A stretch of 64,000 bases of DNA from Pomacea canaliculata (taxonomy: Eukaryota > Mollusca > Gastropoda > Architaenioglossa > Ampullariidae): positions 29,190,737 through 29,254,736 of the forward strand of contig NC_037594.1 in assembly GCF_003073045.1 (NCBI RefSeq), in the 5' to 3' direction. The notes under the pieces are model-generated. The model was not told the DNA's origin, searched no databases, and saw only the letters and a program-made list of their open reading frames with translations. Positions 1-11,410 of this stretch are shown piece by piece (positions within the stretch are counted from its first letter, which is position 1; each line of letters starts with the position of its first letter). The position numbers were made by a program, and so were the translations under genes.

Positions 1-218
1 CCTAACCCCTTTAGGTCTTGTAAATATTAGTCATATATATATATGTAAAGGGGAAGTATTGTATTTGCAAATAAAACTGCACAGAATTTCGCGAATCATA
101 TAGTAATGTGTCAGCAAGATGTACAACGAAGAGGCAGTATTGTACAATATTATATAGTTTTTTTGATTATTATATAAAGGATATTTCCAATAACAAAATT
201 TCCCAATGTATTTTCAAG

Positions 219-475
219 GCTGGAATACATAGCGATGACAGTCTCCTCCGATGGGGCACCTCATCATCTTCTATGCTCTTTCACGGAGTCGGAGTCGTAT
301 GTAAGTTTGACAAAATCGAGAAATTCGCCATCTTGGAAATCGAGGAATGTGGAGTTCGCTTCAAGTTCCGGGCTCACAACCCCAGAGAGCCTCCCAACAA
401 GCAGAGACTCATGCCAGGACTGTCCATCCAAGCACCCGCCAGCGCCAGCTTCAGCACCAATGATGAATTTGAGAG
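219..475 (+). CDS. Gene A exon: second half of the VWD-like module
   Basis: Open frame of 85 codons between the acceptor TTTTCAAG and the donor AG|GTGAAC. It shares RWG, FHGVG, VCKFD, KFAIL, CGVRFKFR, NPR and LMPGLSI blocks with the B exon at 8772-9028. Length (257 nt) and intron phases (0 in, 2 out) are identical to B. No lesion is seen inside this exon. Confidence 0.75.
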
Positions 476-2542
476 GTGAACATTGGCTTCAGAATTGATT
501 TTATGGTAGTAGTAGTAGTAATAGTTCAAAGTAGTTTACAGGACACGGGGTGATTTGTTTACAATAATGCATGCCCCTCATCATATGAATCATCGCCCTT
601 GCAGATATATAGATAAATTCTATAAATTAAAGATTACAGATAAATTGTAGGGGTTATCTCTACTGAATTGAACGGTAAATTATTACTCTAAATTATTACT
701 GGTATGGGGTTTCATGCAGCTGCATCGAAGATTATGAATATTAACACTTTTGCTGAACATATCTCAATATCAAGAAAAAATTTTCATTAGTTGATTGTCA
801 AGTTTTTCTCGTAGACGGGTTTTCTTTTGATTAAAATGGTGGTTTTAAAGATTATTTTACAGACTTAGGTTACATTACTTTTAACCTCATCATCTGTTAT
901 AATCTAACTATCAAAAGGTATACTTGAACTTCTTAATCTCATGCTCTGGTGACTGTCTATGTCAAATGGTTAAACTTATTCATGATTCCAGTAATCAGCA
1001 ATTTTCATTGTTTTGTTTCTAAAGCATTCCGTTCTTTTCCTTATGTGGTCGGACATTTGGAGATGGCGACAACAACACCATCTTCAACAACCACAGAATC
1101 AACATCTTGGGTTTAATAAACGGCATCAGGTAAGACTGAAGCTGTGAAACAGGTGTGTGTATGTGAGAACTGCATTTTTGTGTTTAGATTGTATTCTCGT
1201 GATTACCTGATTAGCTTAAGTTTTTCCGTTGTGTGAAGGAATAGCATTCATTAGATAGGAGAGGAAAATAGACGATAAAGTCGAGGACAGATGTAAAAGT
1301 TGCGGTGGCTGCTCTCTGTTTCAGGTCATGCTGTACTTCATTCTGGCGCAGAAACTTGTTCAGACTCTGTGAGTAGAGCAACTAAAGAAACTAAAACTTT
1401 TGTGTGTAAAATATAGGTACAATAGGAAACTCATTTTTAACATTAATCTGGTTTCCTTACGCTGTCAAAAACATACTCAGATTTTTTTAGCGGGTTGGAG
1501 AATACGTTGTATGAAATGGAAGACTGTTTGCTCTGGTTACCTTTACAGTGTAGAGTGTGTAGTTTTGTAGTGAATGCTCAAAGAACGTGGCTTCCTAACC
1601 CATTGAGTACCTTCTTAACCAAAACACACACAATCATCAACACAGGGGCATAAAACACTAGCAAACATTTTAACTCAAAGAATTAAATATATATTTCAAA
1701 ATTCTTCAGCAAACAAAATCATTAACGTACTTTACAAATATACTTTCATATACACTAAAATCATTTTCTCACTTAAAACCAAAAGTCGAGCATTCATATG
1801 ATTCGTTGAAAATTCTGTTTTCTAGTCCCCTTCGCCAGTTCTGAGCTTCAACATGAAACGCTCGCAAACCAACAGTCTTTCTTTCAGCTTCTGCCTCTCT
1901 CGGAGCCAAGCACGATCGGGCATTACCAATATACTAGAAAAGCATAAACACAGAAATAATCAACCCTGGACAAAAAAAGTCACTAACATTTACCATTTAT
2001 TAAGGTTTCAGTTTACAACACTACCCACCAAAATTATCCCGTTCAGATTATTTACATTCGGTAATTTACATCACATACGAAGTTAACAATAATAACTATA
2101 AACACTCTCGTACAAAAAAGAGAAATAATCGTGCAAACTTAAAAACTAATATATATATATTGATTCACCTCAACAGATTTTTCAATTTAATAAATAAAAT
2201 CTTTTACTAAGTTTGATCATGATTTTAAAGTTGTCTGGACTTAGGAACAAAACCATAAATTTTCCACAACCTGGTTAAAATCAGATTTCTCCGGAATTAA
2301 AAAAAAAATAAAACAAAAGCAAGTAACTCCAGGTCTCAGCCCTAACCTTCACCATTTATGGTAGTGTATCCTTTGAATGACCCAGTAAACATGTGACTGT
2401 CAGGAGACGCACGCGCGCACAACACATACACACTAGCGTTCATTCAAAGCTGAGACTAGGTAGCTACTGTGATCGGCTACAGGTTTTAGCTATAGCTACA
2501 GAATGCTAATAAAGTATGTGTGATTCATTTGCTTGTCAACAG

Positions 2543-2835
2543 AATAGATAAAACCGGCCGAGCTGCTCCCCTACTCCAGGGAGTGCACCGACGCCATGAC
2601 CCTGTTCGAGCATTGCCCTAACAAAACTTCCGCCGTTCGCGCCTGCAGTGGTGTGGTGAAAAACAAGGTGACTGTGAAATGTTTGGGACAGAATCTGATG
2701 GCAGCTTTCAACAAATGTCTGGCCAATGTGTGCGGAGGAAACCTGTGCAAGTACAACATTAAGGCAGAGACCGGATGCCACGTACCACTTACCTTGCAGC
2801 GAGAAAAAAGAGAACAAAGATGTCCCGGGTCTTAA
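2543..2835 (+). CDS. Gene A terminal exon: Cys-rich domain, short form
   Basis: The coding frame ends at TAA 2833-2835. Cysteines follow C-x9-C-x9-C-x11-C-x11-C-x4-C-x4-C-x9-C, the spacing of gene B's terminal domain, with RACSGVVKN and VCGG blocks shared. NKT is a possible N-glycosylation site. The exon is out of phase with the upstream 44-nt exon by one base, which is part of the case for gene A being broken. AATAAA follows at 2991-2996. Confidence 0.72.
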
Positions 2836-5700
2836 GATATTCATTTAAATTCGTTACCTAGAAACGATCTTGAAAATGTGAAACAATTTAGTTTCCCTGA
2901 TGCAATGACATGTTAAGATGGACTTAAGGACAAATCTGTTGTTTTAATGTTTCGCTTCGTTCTTTGGAAATACTTACCATGCAGTAACAGAATAAAACAG
3001 TTGTCAACAAACGTGATATTTCTTTTTCTTCTCTACAACTCTAGTCCTGTCCATAATAACTCATGAAAAAGACACAAAAATGATTATTTTTTTTAGTTTA
3101 CTGGCTCTTCAACCTTTGCTTAAACAAGCCGGAGTCTGTTGTTATGTGTGAGACTATTCGAAAGATGAATATTAGCAGATACGGAGAAACTGAAAGTTTG
3201 AGTGAAGACCTGTCCTGTCGAGAGAATTAATTTCCTTTGTCACAGACACAAGCGCGCTCGACACTCACGCAGTAGACCGGACAATCGTGAACACACCATC
3301 GCACACATGTAAACACAGTGTCCACACGTGTTCTCACTCAACAGATTACAAAGACCTGTCGCTGGGATTCTCGTTTTATATTATCGGGAATTTATTTTTT
3401 GTTTGTTGGGGTTCATATGGGCACTAAGTCCGAATACTGTCATCACGATGAAGTTAATAAAGACTTACATTGTCGAAGTAGCTCGAATGAGTTTGTGCAA
3501 TCATCGAATATATCCACACGCCACACAACCACACTCAAGTGCTCCTGGAAGTATCTCCATTGACGACAATGCTATCGTCTTGCACTGGATGACCCCTTCT
3601 GAGGTCAGGGCTGCTGGGGAAGACGCTCCACGGCTACTACTCCGGTTGACGGAGACAAAAGTTTCTACTTCTAGTAATCCACTGCATCTGGTACTGGTTA
3701 CACAGACATTTTTGGCTGAAGGAGACAACACTTTAACTTCCTGTGATAATCTTCAACAAAATGACAAAATGGGGGCGTGGAGGGAAACGCTCTGGTCTCC
3801 TGCTTGTCCGTGTCTTGACCATCTTGAGCCAAACTTGCCATCGCACTTACTTCCCCTATAATTAAACCCTGAAAACACTTATTCCTTAATGAACACACAA
3901 GTTGGACCTCTATAAAATGTAACCTCTGACTTGAGATAACTTCAGGAACTACGTGGTGTCTCGGCATTCACTTGTCTTCCTGGATGTGAAGCGTTGGCCG
4001 ATGAAGTTAATTATATTATAGTCCCCCTTTCTAGAATCTTCTATCTAAAAAAAAAAACTTTGTTTCTTGACAGACAACCCATGCTGTGCAGACTCGTGTA
4101 AAAATTTCCATCTGGCAACCGATTGTATTTACCTGCTTGCAAGACCAACAAGTAGAGGCTGTCTGTTGTTTCCACGGTGCGACTTTTCAACGCTGTTGTG
4201 TGAATGAATGTACATCATTGTAAGACTATGAATGTGTTGTTGTGTTTTTGTTTTTGTTTTGAGCTTTTATCTGCACAGACGTAGAGTTGCATCTAATTAC
4301 CTTCTTTGATAAATAAATTCTTATTTTATTCTAGTAAGCATAACTTGGTTAAAATTTAAGTTGCTTTCAGAGAGAGTGGTGCCCAGCTGGTGCAATCCAG
4401 ATAGGGTGGAGATCAATAAATCATATGTAAATAATTTATTTACTCTTCTTTGTGTAGATGTTGCTTCTCCATGTCGTGCATCTGCACTAGCATACAGGAA
4501 AAAATAGAATGTTTATCGATATTAGGACACGAAAACTATGAAAAAGCTTTTATCCTGTGAATGCGATGTCATCTATCTTTCTGTTATTTTTATTTGTATA
4601 TATATATAAATCTTTCTTCTCTTTTTATCAATTTATCTCTCCTTTTCTCTCATTGTGTATGTGCACATGAGTGAGGGAGAGATTGAACGCATGCGCACAC
4701 ACACACACATACACGCGCTCACCCTTCGCGAACGCGCAACTGCACGTGAAGACATCGTGAAGACGTCTACAGCCGTGACCATACCTGGTGTCAGTTGAAC
4801 AGCAAAAGCCTCTGACACTTGACATGACTCCTAAATTTGCACTCGATACGCAGAGAAAATCGGATGAGGGGATTCCTCCCTGCAGCCATAAATGTATCCT
4901 TCCTTGTCTTTCGGTTTTAATGGCTGTCATCATTACATCTCGTTTATCACCCCCGCAGCTGCCGCTGCTTGCAACGTCAACGACATCTCCAACACATTTC
5001 TGTGATTACTGCTGTTGTCTCCCCTGTAGATCATCAGTATTTTCTTTCTTCACTGGTTTTTTTGTTTGTTTGCTTTTTTGGTTTCTAAAATCGCTTTTAT
5101 GTTGAGTTTAATTATTCACTCATAATTTAAAAAGAAATTATTAAGTAAATAAATTACTTCCTAAATGCTTGAATGTTTTGTGTGTTCCCTTTGTTCTGAA
5201 AATAATAACAGAAATTCTAAAACATTGGAAAGTAAGAAGCGAATAGTTTTTTTCCTGACACATCATATAAATAGCGAATCTCTATTATAGATTATTCTTC
5301 GATTTGTGAGATAGAAAGAGAAAATAAGTTTGTTTAGACACAAGGACTGCACAGTTCTCTTCATCCCATTATAATCATGAGGATGAAAATGAAAACAAGA
5401 CAATCTGCTTTGTCGACAGCAACCTTTAGTCAACAGATCGTCGATACTGAAGCTTTGCACTAAATGAGTGAGGTCTAAATTATACTAAAAATGTTATAAA
5501 AATGTAATGAAAATAGCCCTTCTTGACACTTTTTACATAAAAAGCGCAATAGATAGACAAAAAAAAGTTGCTCATCATTTTTCGGTGGCTGCCTTCACCC
5601 GAAGGTCGATGGTACTTCAACCGTCAACCTTATCGTCTCTTGGGCAACAGAAGTCATAAAATGCACGGAATCGCTGTCATGCATTCCTATCAATCACACG
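2836..5700. other. Intergenic DNA between genes A and B
   Basis: Contains gene A's 3' end, a weak Cys-rich candidate exon at 4074-4207, a short CA repeat near 4696-4712 and AT-rich sequence. The longest open frame (3328-3861) has no recognisable domain or family similarity. Nothing else here is supportable. Confidence 0.5.
4074..4207 (+). CDS. Possible Cys-rich terminal exon, unassigned
   Basis: A polypyrimidine tract and TTGACAG acceptor precede a 44-codon frame ending at TGA 4205-4207. It has eight cysteines, including PCC and DSC clusters. An AATAAA-like signal (ATAAATAAA) follows near 4310. The cysteine spacing does not match the terminal domain of genes A-E, and no upstream coding exon could be linked. 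It may be a chance frame; confidence is low. Confidence 0.15.
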
Positions 5701-5712
5701 TTGAGTAAGAAC

Positions 5713-5720
5713 TATATAAA
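5713..5720 (+). promoter_or_regulatory. Candidate TATA box for gene B
   Basis: TATATAAA, followed about 60 bases later by a splice donor (CCACAG|GTAAGG, exon end 5782). A start site near 5745 would give a short 5' UTR exon joined to the acceptor TTTTCCAG at 7231-7237, ten bases upstream of gene B's ATG. Inferred from motif spacing only. Confidence 0.4.
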
Positions 5721-5744
5721 GAGCTTGGAATCTAGATGTCCCAA

Positions 5745-5782
5745 GGTGCATTCAAGAAAGACCATTTCCTCTTTTTCCACAG
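5745..5782 (+). other. Candidate non-coding 5' UTR exon of gene B
   Basis: A short segment between a TATA box and a consensus donor GTAAGG. It would splice over an intron of about 1.45 kb that holds a dead LINE fragment to 7238, just before ATG 7248. The left boundary is approximate. Confidence 0.3.
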
Positions 5783-6404
5783 GTAAGGGATCACTACCAT
5801 TTTCTTACCTCTGATTATTCCACTTCACAATTCAAATGTCTCTCGAAGTTACCACCTGTCTTTGCAAATGAGGTTTGACAATGGTACAAATGAACAAATC
5901 TTTATTTACTATTTATTCTGTTATATAATAAACAAAACTTAAGCTTTTTTTATTCTAGCTTTCGGACTAATTAGTAGAAATCAAATCAGAACAAAGTAAT
6001 ACAAATTAAAGCAATTATTATATGCACAAACATAATGTTGATATTTGAATTGATTGGTTTTATTATTGGCTAGGACACTAGCAATGGATTGTTCGTGTTA
6101 ACTTTGTCGGTATAATCAAGCTGGGTAGATAATCAAAGGGTTTGGAAAAGGTGTTGTAGGGGTCCTACTTTGAATTTGTACAGGCTTGATGTTGTTTTTT
6201 GGAGATCAGGGAATGTTCTTCCAAAAAAAACTGCTTGAATATTTTATGCTCGTCTTGAATAGGTCAATTCTGAATGGGGAAGGTCGTTTTGGTAAACAGA
6301 GAACAAAGAGGACCTAAGATTAAGCCTTGTTGTCATTCAGGTAGCGATTATGACCTTGTTCTAACGAACCAGAAGCTAAAAGCGAAGTGACTCTCAAACA
6401 CCCT

Positions 6405-7030
6405 TCTGAATGATTTGGATAAACTGCAGGACCCTACGACCATTTACGATCAGACTGATCGACAGTTCAAAAGCATATGGAATGGAGATTCAGCACTGAA
6501 AACAGAAAAGTTATGTTCAGTAGTAACGGCAAAGTAGAGATTTATATGAACGGGGTACAGCTAGAAGAGGTCAGCAGCTTCAAATACTTGGGAGCCACCC
6601 TCTCCAAGGATGCAGCGGTAAAGCAGAGACATAGACATGAGCGGGGTACAGGTCGAAGAGGTCAGCAGCCTCAAGTACATAGGAGCCACCTTCTCCAAGG
6701 ACGGCAGTTCCAGATACCCGCATCAGGCTCCCAACAGCAACGGCGGCAATGGCTAGACTAGATACGACCTGACATAAGCCATAGATAAGGTTCACTACAA
6801 AGTATAATCGAACAATTCCCTTGTAGTGCCTTTATGGATGTGGCACGGGGACTCTGCTCACCAAAACTGAAAGATAAGTCGAGGCATTCAAAACAAGTGC
6901 CTTAGGAGGCCCACCCGGAATCTCCTACAAACAACATAGAACCAACGACTTCGTACCGAATAAGGTTGTGACACAGTCGTATGACACCAGGCATCAATAC
7001 TCACATGTGACCCTGGCACGACACCCTGTT
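6405..7030 (+). mobile_element. Decayed non-LTR retrotransposon (LINE) RT fragment with an internal duplication
   Basis: Translation in shifting frames gives AYGMEI, then RKVM, MNGVQLEEVSSFKYLGATLSKD, recognisable as the palm-to-thumb part of a LINE reverse transcriptase. A second diverged copy of the VEEVSSLKYIGATFSKD stretch follows about 91 bases later, so the segment is tandemly duplicated out of frame. Near 6850-6970 TLLTKTE, EAFKT and NDFVP remnants continue the same protein. Stops and frameshifts show it is dead. It lies in the inferred 5' UTR intron of gene B. Clade not assigned. Confidence 0.75.
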
Positions 7031-7247
7031 GAAGACTTTTTTTCTGTTTCCATACTCTGACAATTTTACAATTGTTTTACATTTTTTAAAAATTCAATTT
7101 TATTTTCTCTCAACAATTGTCGTTGAAATTTATTTAAACAATTACCATTTTCTTTGAAGTTGTGTTGACAATTTACAAATGAAGTGTTAAAAATAAAAAC
7201 TTGTGTTTAGTATGTGCAAGCGCCTGTCATTTTCCAGGGTAACAAAC

Positions 7248-7317
7248 ATGAACACCCTTTTTCTTTGTGTGCTCTGCGTCTCGCCGCTAATCTTTGCCTT
7301 TGCCTCTGGAAACAAAC
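7248..7317 (+). CDS. Gene B exon 1: signal peptide
   Basis: ATG AAC ACC begins a 23-codon segment with a leucine/valine/phenylalanine-rich core and a probable cleavage site near AFAS. Donor GTGAGT at 7318, phase 1. The start was chosen because it is the first ATG after the acceptor at 7237 and opens directly into the hydrophobic core. Confidence 0.75.
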
Positions 7318-10300
7318 GTGAGTGACTGCAACCCTGGAATTTTTTTAAATTTTTTTTATGGCATATTTATCATTATGACTGGCAGTGTCCCTTACACTAC
7401 TATTTGGCATTTGTATTACTCGTTGTTTTAAAGTGCACACCTTATAACATTTTTCTTTTAAGTTTTGTAAACCATGCATCTTCTTAAATGTCATGATTAG
7501 AATTTCTACAAGTTCTAAACTATGACAACCGGGTATCTTGAGGTACAACTTTGCGAATTCAGATATCTGTCCCCGTGTTTCAACAGATGACTTTGAAATT
7601 GGAATTGCAAAAACATTCTAATTCAACTGTCATCTTTGTTTCAAACGCAGCGCCCCCAGGGGCATGCACAAAAGGAAAACAACAAATATGTGTTCGGAAT
7701 GCAACTTGTGTAAACAATCAATGTGTGTGCAACCCCGGCTTGAAAGGTGATGGTCGCTTCGAGTGTGTCCAGAAAGGTCAGTCCCCTCATTATATTCACA
7801 TAGTAACTACATCCTCATCTTCCAACGATCATGAATTTTATTTATACACGAACAAACATTTGATGGGGTTCGTAACGAGGACTTTGTAAGCTGGAAATTT
7901 TTTTTAGACAATAGCATCAATTAAACATGAAATTATGGAAGTTAAAATGTGACTTAATTATTTCCTAGATACCAGCAATAAAACTTGCATATTTCTGAGC
8001 TTAAACTCATCAACTTGAACTTTTATTTAGCTCTCTCAAAATTTCTCGTAAGGCAAACAATATAGCTCCATAATAGCAATGAATCTTTTATGGTAGTCGA
8101 AAAAAATGAAAAAATGAAGGAGAGGCTTATTCAATATCTCTTTCATCAAAAAGTTTGGGATGCTATTTTTTTGAATGTCTTGCATGCATGGCGATGTCTA
8201 AGGTAGCTAACATCCTTGCCCTACCTCTTCAGACGAACACGTGTGTCAAGTAACGGCCGACCCACGTGACTACGCTTTCGAAGGAGGCAGAGCTCGCATT
8301 TATATTCCCTGTAAATATCGTCTAACAAAGTTCATGACCACCTTCCGCAACTCACAGTCTAAGATGAGATTCTGCGAGTTCGAGGCTTTCAGCTTCGGCA
8401 AGATTGTTGATGGACATAACTTTGTTGGCGGACTTGAAGTTAAAGTGTTTGTCTACGACAGCGAAACTCAACAAGCCTATCAGAGAGACTTTCTCAAGTT
8501 TGAGATCGATTCGGTAAATTATGAAATAATTTCAAATAAAATCTTAGTATTAAATCATAAGAGAAAAAGAATATTACCAATTTACAAACAGTAAACATCA
8601 GGCACTGACAAGAAAAATTTTGTTCAGCTTGTGATTTGATTTTTTAAAAACTGAAATGTCCAATGAAGATGGTGATTATGTGTACGACTATCACTGTTTT
8701 CTTAACATTGTTTTATTTACCGAAAACCAATATTTTTAATAATAATTATCAAGTCATTATGCATTTTGAAGGCCGGAATTGCTAGCGAGGGCCATCGTCT
8801 CCGATGGGGCAGCTCGCAATCGGCTTCAATCTTTCACGGAGTCGGAATCGTGTGTAAGTTCGACATAGAAGAGAAATTTGCCATCTTGGACGTCAAGGAC
8901 TGTGGAGTTCGCTTCAAGTTCCGGTCTTACAACCCCAGGAACCCCGCCAACAAGCAGCACTTGATGCCAGGACTGTCCATTAAAGTTCCTGCCACCGCCA
9001 TCTTCACTACCAATGAAAAGACGGAAAGGTGAAAAATCTTTTCTTCAAAACACTTTCTCGCAGTTAACTAGCTGAATGGTAGTTTAGTCTTGTGTGGTGC
9101 AATGAGACTTAGTTTGGTCTCTCGTCAGGCTAACCCTAGATCTTTGTATGTCCCTTTCTTCCTCTCTTTCCATCGTTTGCTGTCTTCCTATGTCAAACAT
9201 CATTGCCAAACGTGCAGTACCTAGTACTTTTATCAAATGTGTTGGCACAAGTAACATAAAAAGTTAAATAAAGAAAGATGCTTCAGAGCAAAATTCACAA
9301 ATCCAGTTATTTTGTAGATGTGTTTATGATGGTACAAACGGTCATCATTCTCTCCTCTTATGCACAGTTTATTTGTCATTGCTGTCTTGTGTCTTGTCTG
9401 CAGTTTTCCTAATGTTCTGTGCGGTCGACCATCACCACAAGACGACAGCGAGATCTTCAACAGGGAATTAGTTCGGCTAAAACTGGATAAACGACATCAG
9501 GTACTGTTAGAAGGGTGGATCAGTCGGGTGTGCGTGCTAATAATACCTATCTGATGTTCTATTAAAATTGTAAGAGTAAACGCTTACAATACTTTTTTTT
9601 TTAGTTACCTTAGTCGACAATGTTAGTATTGTGTGTGCTTTCATGAGAGAGAGAGAAAGCATGAGAACTGACCCAACTCTTCATGCATTTAATATTTCAA
9701 GAAAATAAATGATTGTTGCCTGCATCGCTATTGAAATACAAAATCCTACCACAATGATCTTTTCTTCAGGTTATGCTTTACACCATATTGGAGCAGAGAC
9801 TGAATCAGACTCTGTAAGTAAAAATTACACCTAATAGTTTGTTAATGAACTTTATTTAACAATGACAAATATATACAAGCTTCCGCACACGCATACAAAT
9901 CAGTTTGAACTCGACTTGTTAAGTTCTCTTCTTTTTTTTTTTTTATCTTTATTTTTTTTTAATGTCTTACATTTGTCAGTCTCTGATCAGAAGAGAGAAG
10001 CTTAAAACCAAAATTTACTCCGTTAAAGAAGTTGTGTCCTCCATACTTTGATCCGCTCTTCTTGTCCCAGACTATGGTGGTGTATGAGTCACATTTCTGT
10101 TGTATATTTTGTTGTCAAAACCAGTTAACTAGAACAATTACTTTTATTTATTTTCCAATCTATTTATTTTCCAGGTATTTAGTAAAGGGTGCATTTTTCT
10201 GGACTAACAGTTATCTTGAATTTTAATATGGATAAGTGTCTATGATCATATTCTAAAGCAAGAAAATTTTGTCTGCTTATCTTTGCCTGCCTGGCTTTTT

Positions 10301-10870
10301 ATACATTTTGTACACGTCCACTGGTTGATCGAATTATAGATACAAAAGTGTTCAACTTTTTAAATATTTAAAAATTATTTCTAGTTAATTCATCTTTTGA
10401 CATAACTGTTTTTGTTTAACTTTATGAGGTGATAGTAAAGCTTTTTTTTTAAAATTTAAGATGGCCGAAAGACCTCAGGCACACCTGCAAACATTTGTTA
10501 AGAGCTGGAAAATCTTAAGCTAAACTTAATTTAGTAAAACAGAAATGGTTACTTTTAAACATTTTCTGTTACATTTTATTTTGTCGACAGGATAGCTAAT
10601 CAGTCCCAACTTCTTCCATATGGTAACGACTGCAGAAATAGTTTTCAACTGTTTAAAACCTGTCGCCATAAGAGCTTGGCAGTAAGAGCATGCAGTGGAG
10701 TGGTCAAGAACACCAAGACGGTCAGATGTTTAGGAACGATGGTCATGGCCATCTTCAACCACTGCCTGTCCCAGGTGTGTGGAGGGTCTCTGTGTAACCT
10801 CGACTTTGAGGCCACGTACGGATGTCACGCGCCGTTGACATTTACCCAAGAGAAGAAAAAGAACTGTTAG
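7248..10870 (+). CDS. Gene B: secreted EGF / VWD-like / Cys-rich protein, 384 aa
   Basis: Exons 7248-7317, 7651-7776, 8233-8513, 8772-9028, 9404-9500, 9770-9813 and 10591-10870 (stop TAG) join through GT-AG introns into 1155 nt without a stop. Residues 1-20 are a hydrophobic signal peptide. Residues about 24-65 are an EGF-like domain with six cysteines (spacing 7,5,4,1,11) and a GDG turn. Residues 66-277 resemble a VWD module, with TADPRDYAFEGG in place of GDPH and LCGR in place of CGLCGN. Residues 278-291 form a short exon-encoded segment. Residues 293-384 hold a nine-cysteine domain. Intron phases are 1-1-0-2-0-2. RNAT is a possible N-glycosylation site. AATAAA lies at 11078. Most likely extracellular; function unknown. 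It is the only complete EGF-bearing member here. Confidence 0.82.
7651..7776 (+). CDS. Gene B exon 2: EGF-like cassette exon
   Basis: 126 nt (42 codons) between AACGCAG and GTCAGT, bounded by phase-1 introns on both sides. Six cysteines fit the EGF fold, and NPGLKGDGRFEC is typical of EGF modules near the last cysteine. Genes C and E join signal peptide directly to VWD in the same phase, so this exon can be gained or lost without shifting the frame. Confidence 0.8.
8233..8513 (+). CDS. Gene B exon 3: first half of the VWD-like module
   Basis: 281 nt, phase 1 in and phase 0 out. It reads CQVTADPRDYAFEGG, then IPCKYRL, and later FCEFEAFSFGK, corresponding in position to GDPHIRAFSG, LPCRF and FAFGR in gene C. 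The GDPH motif of classic VWD domains is not kept. Confidence 0.78.
8772..9028 (+). CDS. Gene B exon 4: second half of the VWD-like module
   Basis: 257 nt, same length and phases (0 in, 2 out) as gene A's exon at 219-475, with near-identical RWG, FHGVG, CGVRFKFR and LMPGLSI blocks. The acceptor TTTTGAAG has a weak polypyrimidine tract, but the boundary matches gene A. Confidence 0.78.
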
Positions 10871-11070
10871 AAACAGATTTTCTTCAGAGCTTCTTTGTTT
10901 GGACTCACACCTGACAGAAAGGGAAAAAACTTGAGTCTGCCTTATCCAAATACAAATCTGTTGTGATATCTGGCTTTGCTTGTTAATATTCAGTAATCAT
11001 GTTTACTGTACTGCAAACAGAGCAGGATCATTGCCAGATTGCAATGTTTTCTGTTGGACACACAATGGTG

Positions 11071-11086
11071 TGCATAAAATAAAATA
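11071..11086 (+). terminator. Gene B polyadenylation signal
   Basis: Overlapping AATAAA hexamers, the first at 11078-11083, about 200 bases after gene B's stop codon. This is a normal distance for a short 3' UTR. Confidence 0.5.
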
Positions 11087-11099
11087 ATAGGAAATGTAC

Positions 11100-11410
11100 A
11101 GCATCTGCTTTTGTGATGGTGTGCTTAGAGTATGGTGATGAGTTTGGGTATAAAGGTTAACATACTCGATGTCTGTCTTGGTTTGCTGACCTGTCTGTCT
11201 CTTTCTTTGTCCTGCCCTGGTCTGTCTGACAGCTTATAAACAAACAAAAGGTCCCACCGTCAGTATTTGTAAACATGGAGACAGACAGCACCAAGCAATG
11301 CTAAATACTTTTGAAGCCACTCATTTCATTTCCTACCTACAATACACCACGCTATACGATTAGTACAGTCAATCTGTCACAACCTGCAATTTATTTATTT
11401 TTGCTTGAAT
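11100..11410. other. Intergenic, nothing recognised
   Basis: Sequence after gene B with no open frame, repeat or motif that I can support. Confidence 0.4.

Larger units (their letters stand above)
219..2835 (+). pseudogene. Gene A: VWD-like/Cys-rich secreted protein, 5' incomplete, frameshifted
   Basis: Four exons align one-to-one with gene B: 219-475 (second VWD-like exon, 257 nt, same length as in B and intact), 1025-1129 (LCGR exon), 1325-1368 (44-nt exon) and 2543-2835 (terminal Cys-rich exon, eight cysteines at family spacing). The signal-peptide, EGF and first VWD exons would lie left of the window. Two lesions break the frame relative to B. The LCGR exon has 2 extra bases after the conserved ATCTTCAAC, so its strong donor (CAG|GTAAGA) leaves the wrong phase. 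The terminal exon is 293 nt where phase requires 1 mod 3 (B has 280), so about one base is extra before the LLPYS motif. Reading through from the LCGR exon meets a stop at the start of the terminal exon. Splice sites are still good, so recent inactivation or assembly errors are both possible. AATAAA lies at 2991. Function unknown. Confidence 0.68.

Noticed and set aside
3328-3861. 177-codon frame between genes A and B
   Set aside because: No domain, no signal peptide of convincing form, no splice partners and no similarity to the cluster family.
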